Positions 29,713 through 63,606 of a DNA stretch of 64,000 nt are shown here, in pieces. The position numbers and the translations under genes are program-made. Source of the stretch: Euglena gracilis (lineage: Eukaryota > Euglenida > Euglenophyceae > Euglenales). The notes under the pieces are model-generated. The model made no database searches. It saw nothing but the letters and a program-made list of their open reading frames with translations, and had not been told where the DNA came from. The stretch's first letter is position 1. Every line of letters begins with the position of its first letter. The stretch covers positions 44,167,540 through 44,231,539 of the forward strand of contig CP154955.1 of NCBI GenBank assembly GCA_039621445.1, given 5' to 3'.

Positions 29713-30150
29713 AGCCCCCCCCCCCAAAATAAGCACCACCCAAAATAAGACCCCACCCCAAAAAATAAGACCCCCTGGGCCGATCGAGCAAAAATCCAAA
29801 AATAAGACCCCCCCTGACGGCGCGAAGCGCCGGGGACGCTGAAAATTTACCCTGGAAAATTACCAAAAACCTCAATTTCACACACAAAAATGATGAAAAT
29901 TCAAAATTTTCTGATCTTTGGGTGCAAAAAACATGCTACATGTCAACTTACACCAATTTACACATGGCGCGCAGCGCCGAAGGAAAATTTTTGATGCTTT
30001 TGGGAACCTGGAAAATGACCTTTTTTTCGGGCCTGGGTCGGTCAAGAAAAAAATTAAAAAATAAGACCCCCCCCAAATAAGACCCCCCCTGGAGGTCTCC
30101 AGCAAAGGAGACCAAAAATAAGACCCGGGTCTTATTTTTTGGGGGGGGTT
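29713..30150 (+). mobile_element. AAAATAAGACCCC element, copy 1
   Basis: Ends are inverted: C-run plus CAAAATAAGACCCC at the left, GGGTCTTATTTTTTGGGGGG at the right. Internally GACGGCGCGAAGCGCCGGGG and CACATGGCGCGCAGCGCCGA hairpins. About 430 bp, same orientation as 36,741-37,179. Confidence 0.88.
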
Positions 30151-30741
30151 ACGATCCCTTTCAAGGCAATTTCAGGCCTATGTGTGTTTCCATTAACACT
30201 GTGGGCTTGGGCGTGTCGAACCTTGCTCACTTGAAGAGCAGTCGACCCCCTGCCGTCTGGGGAGTGCAGTGAAAGAGGAATACCAATCACAGAAAAATCG
30301 AGTTTGAACAAAGAAAGCAACTGTCCAAATATGTTCCAAATTAGTTTCGCTGTAGGAAGAAGAATTTGCTGTTCAACATTTGCCAATTCAAGTGCGGCCC
30401 CGTGCCAACCTACCACCACCCCGCTGTCCTCTGAGAAGAGGGGACAGCGTTAGGTTCTCAACCCAAAGGATGAAGAAACCTTAAAAAAAAAGGTCGGTGA
30501 AAGCTGGAATCAGGACGATCGTTGGGCATTTCCTAATTTGGGTGTGAGTGGGGGGAATGTTCTGCAGTAGAGGTGTCCACAGGACTTCGGAAGGGAACCC
30601 AAGGGAACCCATCAGGATGTAAAAACAGTGAAGAGATACAACGAACGTCGGGCAGCGTGTGGGGGGGGGGGCGTGGTATCACCATCGTGGGTATCACATC
30701 GCTGTCTGTCAGCGCCATGGAGGGTGACAGGGAGGGGGGGT

Positions 30742-53091
<22,350 letters not shown>

Positions 53092-53566
53092 ACTATGGGG
53101 GTGTGCGGGGCGGTCCGGGGGCTGGGGAGGCGGACGGAGGTCACGTGCAGCGTCATACGTATGGCTATGGACCTTATGCAACAGCTCACTGCCGCAGCGG
53201 CATGACTTTCCTCTGTCTTCCTCTTGATACCAGGTAGGAACAGGTTGATGTGAAACAAGCACGTCTGCATAAAGAAAAATACATTTTAAATATTTTGGAG
53301 ACAGAAATCGGTGAATTTTTAGAGACACAAAGATGATTAAAAAATAGCGTGGTGGAAGCTGCACACAAAAAATACAACACACAGTTTTTTAAGGAATGAC
53401 ACAGATAATAATACAGTCGCGTTGACCAGTGGAATCGACATCGTCGCACACATTTGCGGGGAGTCCCACAGACCCCAAAGGGGCCCACACCATGGAGGTT
53501 GGGTTGGGTCGGGGCAGCACCGCCATCTGGCAGGTGCTGTGCCATCTGGCAGGTGCCATGTGGAGC
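53092..53566. other. 475-bp spacer upstream of the COG5 ATG
   Basis: AT-rich middle (53,260-53,400) between the stop of the unidentified gene and COG5. The COG5 promoter and 5' UTR, and the 3' UTR of its neighbour, must lie here unless 5' exons were missed. No TATA box or poly(A) signal can be assigned with confidence. Confidence 0.5.
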
Positions 53567-53672
53567 TCAGCCGTCGGGCTGCAGCATGTGCAGCGTGGAG
53601 TGCGTGATGGCGGGGGCCACGGAGGGCACCCGGGCTGCCAGAAGGGTGACCCGCGGGCAGGGCGCGACGACA
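53567..53672 (-). CDS. Unidentified gene, proposed terminal exon with TGA stop
   Basis: Acceptor gggtctgcAG at 53,674-53,673. The frame with G/C in almost every third position reads VVAPCPRVTLLAARVPSVAP, continues through AITHSTLHMLQPDG and stops at TGA (53,569-53,567). The phase with the exon at 54,813 does not match directly, so the last intron may hold another exon. The region between this stop and the COG5 start is only 475 bp. Confidence 0.5.
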
Positions 53673-56600
53673 CTGCAGACCCGGACTTTGTTGCCCCGCC
53701 GGAAAAAAACAACACCTTGCTGCCAGGTTCGATTTTGGTGACAAAAAATAAGAAATGCCTGCGATGTGTCTGGGCCCAAAATGGACGGGAATGAGGCCAG
53801 AGATCCCCAGGGCTCACTGCCTCCTGCATGTTGGCGACCCACAACGCCCCTTTCTCTGGCCGATCCCTGGCTGGGGCCCGGTCCGCCGCTCAGGGGCACT
53901 ACTGGAGGCCTCCAAGCCGGCCGGTGGCGTGCGTTGTGAGAACGGCAGCGCAAGCTGTGCCACCTGTGGCCAAAACGGGCGGGGAGGTCAATGACCCAAC
54001 ACACCATTGATCAAAACAAGGTCATATTACTTACAGTCATTGTGTTATTACTATTCATATATAATCCATGACTACTCTTCATCACACCATAAATCCGGAC
54101 AAAATTGATGAGAAACAAAAAATGATGGAAAAAACGACGGAAAAAATGTTCAGAAAAATTCGATTGGGAAATTCAAAATTCACAAAAATGGTGGCAATTC
54201 TTCCCACTTGTGATGGAAATTGTTGGCAAAAAGGGCAACTTCATTTCAATACAAAAATGAAAAAGGTTCAACTGGTCTTCTGGGTGTCTTTTTTGGTTCT
54301 TCATAAATAAAAAAACAAACCCCGAAATTGACCAAATGTCATACCCCAATCCTTTTGTGTGTGAAACTTGCTCACCGGTGAACGTGGCTCCTGGAAAAGG
54401 GCGAAGAATGGTTATGGGTGAAAATGATGGGAAAAATGATGGGAAAAATTGGGCGGTTTCCCATCATTTTTGTTTCGTGTCATTCTTGTCCGGACTGTAT
54501 CACGGTATCGTATTCTTGACCTCACATATTTATGCTGCATGGTGATTACATCAAGTTGGGCCACGACAAACTGACATCAAATTGGGTCAGGAGCCTCTGG
54601 CGGAAACTTTTTTTTGCAGCAAACTTTGCAGCAGGGGATCCTGGGATTGCCCACACGCCCACGATGAGAGGCCCACGGGCGCTCCCTGTTCCAACAAAAC
54701 ACAAACCAGGGTCCAATGATCAAATACACCGTTTGCCGCCAGTATCCCTATGCACACCAAAACAAACATTGCCCGCCCCCCCCCCCCATTGTCGGGGCCA
54801 TTGGGGGCCCACCTCGTTCAGCTCGTCGAGCTCCCAGGCGGGGGTCCGCCCCAGCTCGTCGCTCCACTCCACCACCCGCACCTCCCCGGCGCTCGGGTCC
54901 GCCCGCCCCGGCCCGCCCCGCCGGCCCCGCTCCGCCCGCCGCCGCGCGGCGTGCCGCGGGGACCCCCCGTCGGTGGGGGACGGCGGGCCGAACGGGTCGA
55001 CGTACGGCTCGGGGGGGCAGGGGCGTGGCTGCGGGCACTGCGGGCATGGGTCTCTCCTTGGCCCGGTGACCCGATGGCCGGCCTCGGTGGACCCACCGCA
55101 GGGCGGGGGTGCTGGATGAGAGGCCCATTGGGCTGCGGCTGGCCGTTGGGTGTTGGGCAACCCTCTCACCCGCCGGGGCGTGACGACGGGGGAAAACCCG
55201 GCAACCGTCGGTCTCCACCAACTTTGCCCCGACTTGTTGTTGACTTTGATGAACTGCATCAAAACGAGCGTTGGCGCTCGAGGCAGCCACGGCGCTGGCC
55301 CTCGGTGGCGAATGACACTTCGGTGGCGCTCCACGACGCGAGGGAGGCGGACTGGGCTGGGGTGCCGGGAGGCTCCGCACCTGAGGTTGGGGCGGCAGCG
55401 GGGGGGGGGGAGGATGGAGCAGCGGGACAGTGGGGGACGCACGGGCGTGTGTATGGCATACATATGCCGGTGTAAAAAGATGTGGACCAAAAAGCAAAAA
55501 AAAAGCCGCTGGGCAAAGAGCAGATGCCTGGCGTGGACGGCGTAGGGGCTGCCCCGGTCGCAGTGGCGGAGGGTGGGCTCTGGGGCGGACACGGGCCGGG
55601 GTGTCCCGATTACATGCACGGGGGGGGGGGGGGACGTCGCTGGCTGGCCGGGTTTGGGCAAGAAGGCACTTTCCAGCTTCGTAATTGCTAAACAGCCGAA
55701 GATGGGGTCAGCCAGGGGGCAGCCAACCAACACAGTCGGGGAGGACTCGCCTTTGCGCGGTCTAAGGCGTAAACCCCAGGGTAGGTCTGCCGGGGCGCCT
55801 TCCTGAGACTTCCCTGCTCTGGGGCCTGCGGGTGTAGAAGGAAGCTGGGGGTCTTCCCACGGCAGTGAACTGATCCCAGCGACAAGAGCGCGCAAGACGT
55901 CCTGAATGAATGCCAACATTCCCATGGAGAGCAGCAAAGGTGATCCGGAACTATTGGTGACTCGAAAAAACCCAGTGCCAGCCATCACCCCACTGCCGAA
56001 CCAGGCGTTATTTTTTAAGGTGCCTGAAAAGCCTTTGAATGCCTCTTTTTCATTCTAGGAGAATCCGATTGGGCGAAAATGAAGTCGCAAAGTCTTGGCG
56101 AAAAGGAGCCCACTTCCAGAAAAAAATGATTTCTGGCATTGCCGGAACATTTTCTGTCCACCCAAAGTAAATACTTCAACATTTGATTTTTGACCCGGAC
56201 GAACACGCAGCGCCAACCCCCCGCCAGCACACCGCCACCGATGCCCTTCCCAGGTCGATTCTCCGCCTCCGCCGTCCGGCCGCCGGCCGGGCCTCGCTGG
56301 GGCCCCGCTGCGGGGCCGCGCTGGGGCTTGGCCGCCAGCTTTGGGGCCACCGCCGGCCCCTGCCTGGCCCCCACGCTGCGGGGCGGGGGCTTTGGGGCGT
56401 CGGGGGTCTCGATTGGCGCCACAGCCGCAGGCGGAGGCGTGTGGGGAAGGCAGCCAGTGATTCACTGCAGCCCCCGTGCACGAGCCGGCTGGCCGAGTGG
56501 GGGGGGGACCAACACCAGCCACAGGGTGACACAAGGGCTGAAAACTGAAGGCACACGTACTGACGTATGCCTATTTTTGGTAACATTTATCCAATTTGGT

Positions 56601-58681
56601 ATGTATTTTTATTTTATATTTATTTATATTGCATACACACACACACATATATATATATGTATATGTATATATATTACATACAAACACTTAATTTAAAATT
56701 GTATTTTTTCGATCCTTGTCCTCCAAAAATGCAAAGCGGTCATTATTGTTGGGGATTTAATTTTGAGTCCAAAACTGGTGCAACCTCTGCTCTATCTGAG
56801 GATGGTTGGCACAGCAACAATGGGCATATGACACCAAAGGCTAGAACCACTATTGCAGGCAAAGAGAATGAGTGTTCCGGTACTTTGCATATCAGCACAT
56901 GTTCTGTGCAAACCAAGACCAGTCTGCAGCCGTGAACTGTGGCTTCCTCTCCGTGTGGAAAGACTGTGGGAAAGGGAACAGCAATGGGCCTGCCAGCTGG
57001 GAATAGGCTTCTTTTTAAGCCCCCTCCCCAGGGGTCCCCCACCCACCCGAGGGGCGCGGGACCCCTCCCCCTGGGGGACCCCTACCAAAAACTGGGCCAT
57101 CAAAGAACGATTCCCAAAAAAATTTCGGCGCTTTGCGCCAAAACCCATACCCAGGCCTCTGGCCCAGCCTCCCCCCCCCTCGGGGGGTCCGACCCCAAAC
57201 CCCCCACAGGGGGGGGGGGTCTTTCAAGTTTAAAAGAACCTTGGTTGGGGACAATGAGGTGTTGTTAGAAAGATCTTCATGGCTTGGCGCATTATTCGGT
57301 GACGAAGTTGTGAGTCGGCTGGACCTTACCGCCCAACCCTGCCCACGACCAACCCACGAAGATCCGTGTCACCGAAAGAGTACCAACGGGGCAATGCCTG
57401 TTTCACATCAAGTGGAGCAACTTTTGTTTCTCAGGTGCGACGTGGTTCACTGGACAGTTCGGGGGACACACAATTCTCTCACACAGCCCACACCACATTG
57501 TGGCGGTCGGGACTGGTCCCCCGCTCCGGTCCAAGGGCTGCCGCGGTCCCCTCGTCGGCAAGGTGGTCCGCCTGCAGTGGATTGATCCAGGGACAGCGCC
57601 GTCCGCAGGCAGCGAGAATCCCGCCGGGGAAAAAAATATCGGGTCCCCCGGTACTCCCCTGGGTTGATCTGCCTGCTGGTGGGAGGGCACCCTCTTCCAT
57701 CCTTAATGGCAACTCTGGTCGGCACGTTGCTCCTCCAGGCAGCTGCGAGTGCTGCAACGGGCAAGCACCTGCTCGGTGCTGGCCCTCGAAGGTGGTGGAG
57801 TTTGCGGGCGCATAGCCTGCGGGAGGGAAAGTGAGCACAGGGAGGGGGAGGCTAGGTACGCTGGTGATTGCAGGAGCACCAAGAGGCTTCTGGATATGCA
57901 GGACATAGCCTCATATATCTCTTTGCCAGGCCAGACGCTTTGCTGCATGGGGTGTGCCGCTTATTGTGAGGGGCGGGACAGAGGCGTACATCGTCCCACT
58001 TCTTGACCCCGCGGTCCACCATGGCGTCCAGCCAACCTGAGAGGCGGAAGAGAATCCCCCCAGGGTGGGTCGCAGTGATAACCCTGTGCCTGACCTCCAG
58101 GTTTTCTGCAATTACTCAAAAAAGAAGCTTGCTCATGAGATGTGGCAATGCATCCCTGCTGGAAATAGAAATTAATTATTAATCCTCATTAATTTAGTCA
58201 ATTTTTGGAACTGATTTACATTAACTAATTGAACATACTATACTGTAGTATGAAGTATATTATACATCATACTGCACTTATACATACATGATTTCTTGAT
58301 TTACTCAGACACGACAGAAACAGCAAACTTTATGTATATATGTTTATATACATAAACAGAGATGAGGAATAGAGAGGAGATTAGAGAGACAGAAGACGCA
58401 CAACAGAGAATAGAGGGATAAGCACGAGAGAGGATTCATAATATATATATAATATACATATATACGCACACACATAATATCGAAGATATAATAGTATAAG
58501 ATATCTATAGACCCCATAACTCACAGAACACATTATATATGTATATATGAAACTATATATGTATATATGTATATATAATGTATTATGTAGATATATGTAT
58601 ATATGTATATATATGTCTATGTATCTATCTGTATATATATATATGTATATATATGTCTCTATGTATATCCTCTATATATAT

Positions 58682-58738
<57 letters not shown>

Positions 58739-61700
58739 AGCGGCCCTGCATTTCATAGGAGAGGGACCACCTTCAATGTCCGGCAGCGACTGGCAATCAG
58801 GGGGAGGGGTCTGGAGGCAGGGGGACCACGGACCGAACCTGCCACGTGTCATGCAACCCCCACCATTGTACAATCTGCCCGCCCCGCGCCACCGCTGCGC
58901 CAAGTGGCCCCCTGGCTGGGCTCGAGGCCGATCCGGGGGCTCCGCTGTGGGGGCCGGCGTGGCAAGGGCGGCGTGGGGGACGCCGGAGTCGGCCGGGGGT
59001 GCCGGGTCCGGCCCCGGCAGCGCTGCGGTCCGCGTCTCCGACCCCGCTGGGGGCTTCGTTGCTGTGGGCGGCTCCAGCTGTGGGAAAGGAGGCAAAAGAG
59101 ACAACCATCCAGCGGGCGGGGGGGACAACAGCTCGAAGTATGCAAAGCAAACAATGAACAAAAAAATTTACCCAAACAAAAAACCCAAACAATTGGTGTG
59201 AATATTCTTCGAAAACGTGTGTCCTGCACCCTCAACATTGCCTCATGCTGGCAAACAGGTTCTGCACGTGGGAGCCTGGTGTGTAAACCTTCGGGAGGAG
59301 ACCCCCTTCCTGAGAGCCAAACCCGCCACACACCGTCCGAGGAAGGGCGTGGCAGACCCGTTCCATTGACCGGCGGGTGACCTCCACCGCCTTCTGAAGC
59401 TTCTTCTGCTCGGCGTCGGTCCGCAACTGCCGGAACGTCTGCGAGGATTGAGGAGACAACTGCAGAATCCGATTGGTACCCATCGTGGACAGGCCCCCAC
59501 CCACACTTTAGGTGCGGGGGATTTGCACCACGGAAAGCAACCCAAACTTAAGCAACCCCTGATTCAGGGGGGGGGCAATATGGATCCTGAAAAACCTGAC
59601 ACACAAAAACACAAAGGCGACCCGTGTGCCCAGCAGCCAGCAGGAAACTTAAACCGAAGCATCGCTCTCAGTTTACGGCAGCACAATGCAGGTAAATGCA
59701 GAAAAATGCAGCAGAAATGCCACAACGAAGGAACCACGAGCAACCAAGGTTGGAAATTCTTAAGACGGTGCCATGGCGGGTCAGGCATTGCCCCAAATTA
59801 TTTTATTATCTTTCTTTTAACAAAAGCCCACGGGAAGACATCTTTCGTACTGTCGTGTGGATGGGGGCACGCCTTGAACGTGTCATAGTGCTGGGTGAGG
59901 TGGCCCACCAGCGACCGCAGCAGTTTGGCCGGGTGGTTGCGGACGTGGTGCTCCGCCTCCTTGGTGGGCAGCGTCCCTGCCAGCAAGCACCGATGGCCAC
60001 CCCAAATCCCAGACCCAGTCACGCCCAAGTCACGCCCAAATCACACCCAGTCACGCCCAAATATCTCCCAGTCACACCCAAATCACACCAAATCACGCCC
60101 AGTCATGCCCAAGTCACGCCAAAATCACACCCGGTCATGCCCAAATCACACCCAGTCACGCCCAGTCCCTTCATGGGTGCTTGCCCGCCAGCAGGTGGGC
60201 ATATGCCTCCTGGTCTGACGGCGGCGCCTGCGCAGTGTCTGCCGGGTCCCCTGCCCTCAGGGCTGGATGCACTGTGTGATGGCTGTTGGGAAGGGAACGG
60301 CCCGCACCGAGCAGGATTCTGCGGTGGGGGAATTGTTGCCATAAAAAGAAAACTCGCTGTTTTGAAGAAAATGGGAAAACAATGACAACTCCTGACGAAA
60401 TCGACAAACTACCCAAGAGGGAACCAGGCTGACTTTTACCAACCCCGGGGGGGGGGAGGGGGGGGAGGGGGGGGTCCGGAGTGCCCTTGAGTGCCTTCCC
60501 AGGCAGGCACTACCCCCCACCCGGGATGGGGTCGGCACCTGCCTAAATTACAGCCTGGAGGGGACGCTCCAACTAACACAAATGAAAGCACAACCATCAA
60601 ACTGAAACCGGACTTAAAAAAAAAGCTGCTTTGGGGACGCCACCCCCCTGCCTGGTCACAATCCGGCCCTGTCCAGAACTTTCCGCACGGTGGCGACCCA
60701 GCGCTTGACAAACATCGCGTCAGTGATCGGGTGCATCGACTCCTGTGGACGGGGAGCTGTTTGGTGCGAGACGACTGCGACGGTGACACCGTTGACGGCA
60801 GCGGCAAATTTAACACGACTGGGGAAAATTGCAAAGCAATGAAACAGCCAAAAGTACAACTGGCTCCAAAGAGAAGCAATATGATCAAAACCAGAATAAA
60901 AAATGATTAAATGTTTCCGACTCTGGGGCCTTCACGAGCACTTGGGCGGGGCGGGCGGCCAGCACACCTCCACGATGCTCTCCAACAGAATACGCATCAT
61001 TGTGCAGAACTCCCGCGCCAGGCAGTGGCCGTTGAACAGCTCCCGCTTGCACTCCGCCAGCCGCCGGCGCGACTCCTCCAGCTGCGCCTCTACGCCGCCC
61101 GCCGGGCCGCGGTCTTCCCCGTCCTTGCTGGGGGCAGGGCAAAGCCCCCTCCGGGGGAGTCCCGTGCAACGTGAAACACTTGTCGGTAATAAATCAAAAA
61201 TGCATGATCACGCTCGCACACCCACACACGAACACCCACACAACACAACATACCCACATACAACACAACATAACACAACACAACACGCACACACACACAC
61301 ACACACACTCACTCACTCACAAACACGCGCGTGCGCTCACACACGCACGCACGCACGTACTTACAAACAGACACACAACACAAACAGACACACAACACAC
61401 TTACACACTCACCACACAGACACCACACACACCACACATAACACACATAACACATGCACAGAGTAGTTAATTCTGCGGGTAGAGGGTCCCACTTCTTTAG
61501 CGAACTCCTTCTGTTAATTCTGTTAACGCCTCAATTCCTTCCAATTTTCTTTCTGTTCGGGTTAGATTGAGGATTAGCCAAAGAAAATTTCATGAAAGTG
61601 GTTCAAATCGTTTACCTTGGCCTGTCGGAATGCCTGGAGGATAACTGACTGCCCCCCAGGGAGGCAATAACTCAACGTAGCCTTACATACTTACTATATA

Positions 61701-63569
61701 CACCCACACAAAATGCGCATAACACGCAAAAATTTGATAGATAGAAATAAAATGCCAACAGACACATGAATGTGCACATGCGATTTGCCCAGTCAAGAAC
61801 CACGTGCAGTGGGTCCTATCGGGAGAGATTTCTTGTGTGAGCTGGAGTGACCGTGCCTTCTACAATTGACGGTGTGCAAATGCCCTGAGAGTATGTTGGA
61901 TCTGGAGCATAGAATTCTTGCGGGGTTCCTGCAAAAGACACAGAATATCAAGCCGCAAAAAATAAATAATGACGTCAAGCCACAATAATAACAAATGCGA
62001 TGCTATTAAATGCAAAAGCCATTCGGCCATTGAAGCAAAGCAACGAACCTTTTCTCCTGATTGCCAACACTGCTGATAAACATTCTGACACAAAACCTTG
62101 GGCTGCGGGCAGGGACAGACCGGCGGAACGGGGGCTCTTGCACAGCGGCTCCGGCCCGGCGGTGGTCAGGATGGTGACGCGCTTGCGGGGCTTCTTGAGG
62201 GCTTCGGGGCCTTCCGGGGCGGGCTCGGCGCGGAGGGGGGACGTCGTGCGCTCCGCTGCGGTGGCGGAGGCGAGGGCCCGGCCGGAGCCGTGTCCCACAG
62301 AACGGCCCGCGGGGGTGGGGGTGCTGTTCCCCCAGCCCCCATCACACAGAGACCGTCCGGACATGGGGACGTCGTTGTCGTTGCTGTACGGCGGTGGCAC
62401 TCCCGCCAGGTTGCTTCTTCTGTGTTGAGGTTGCTTCTTCTGTGTTGACCAAACTGGGGGGACGGATGCCAGCTGCCTGACAGGGCGTTTGCGCCGGGGG
62501 ACTGGGGACGGGGTCTGGCTGGGCGGCCCAGGCGGAATTCCCCGGCAAACACGTTTTTTTTTTGGGCCCCAGCGTTCTCGGCATAGGGGGTGGGGACGTG
62601 GGAGGGGGAATTCCCAAATCATAAAACTCACCACAAGGGGTAATTTTGGGTCCAAATGGGCCCTGATGGACCCAAAGGCCAGCCGAAAACTAATCTTTGG
62701 GGTGCCCTCTGGGGCCCTGACCCCGGGTACACAATCCAGAGGTGAACACCTTTCAAAGGAAACAGAGCACGACCGGGAACAGGGACAGGGGAAACAGAAC
62801 ACAACACAAAAGAGCAGCAGAGGACAGACCAGAAATTCCAGATTTGCGCACACTGTTTGGTGCTGAAACCCAGGCTTCTTTGTCACCAATCCCAGGGGTG
62901 GTGTCTTGCACTGTGTGGTGCCTGCCCATAGCGGGCACCTCCCCGCCCTGCTGGGGGGTCGGTTCTGGTACCTGCCAGCCAACTCCTTGCAAATAGCCAC
63001 TTTTGGGCACTGGCACCTTGGCTCCAGGGGGTGTGCAACAACACCACCTACCCCAAAATCTGACCACCTCCGGGGGGGGGTCGAAAATGCCCCACCCTCC
63101 TGCCTGCCCATGGCACCCCCCCTGGGGGTGCGACCTTCCTTAAGAAAGAGCTTGAGCAAAACATATAAAAAGAACTGACGCTGAACTGGAAAGATATTTA
63201 GGAGATTAACAAAAAAGCTCACCTGTGGTAAGGAATGTAAAATGTTGGCCAAAGAAGAATTACAAACAATGTACACACGGCATAAAACTGCAAAACACAA
63301 CAAAAACAAACATACCATCAAAAGGCGACACTTCGGCTGTCAGGGGTGGCGGAATGATGAAGCCGGACAGTGATGGTCGGCGACCAGACAGCTGCGGGCT
63401 GGGGGGCGGCCCATCCGTGTCCTCCTCCTGCAGAGGAAAGTCATTTTGCAAGTTGCTGGCATCTTCCAGGAGACCAACACGCCACAACACAACACAGCAC
63501 AACACAACGCAACACAACACAACACAACACAACACAACACAACACAACACACAATACAATGCGTGCACA

Positions 63570-63606
<37 letters not shown>

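Larger units (their letters stand above)
28735..30741. other. Spacer between COG5 stop and cystinosin exon 1
   Basis: Holds a G/C-run element with a GGCGCCTTCGGCGCC hairpin (29,358-29,645) and the AAAATAAGACCCC element copy 1. Upstream cystinosin exons could hide here, but none was recognised. Confidence 0.5.

Noticed and set aside
61975-63321. 448-codon open frame on the minus strand
   Set aside because: Crosses a proposed exon only in part; most of it is intron and repeat with poor codon bias, so the full frame is chance.
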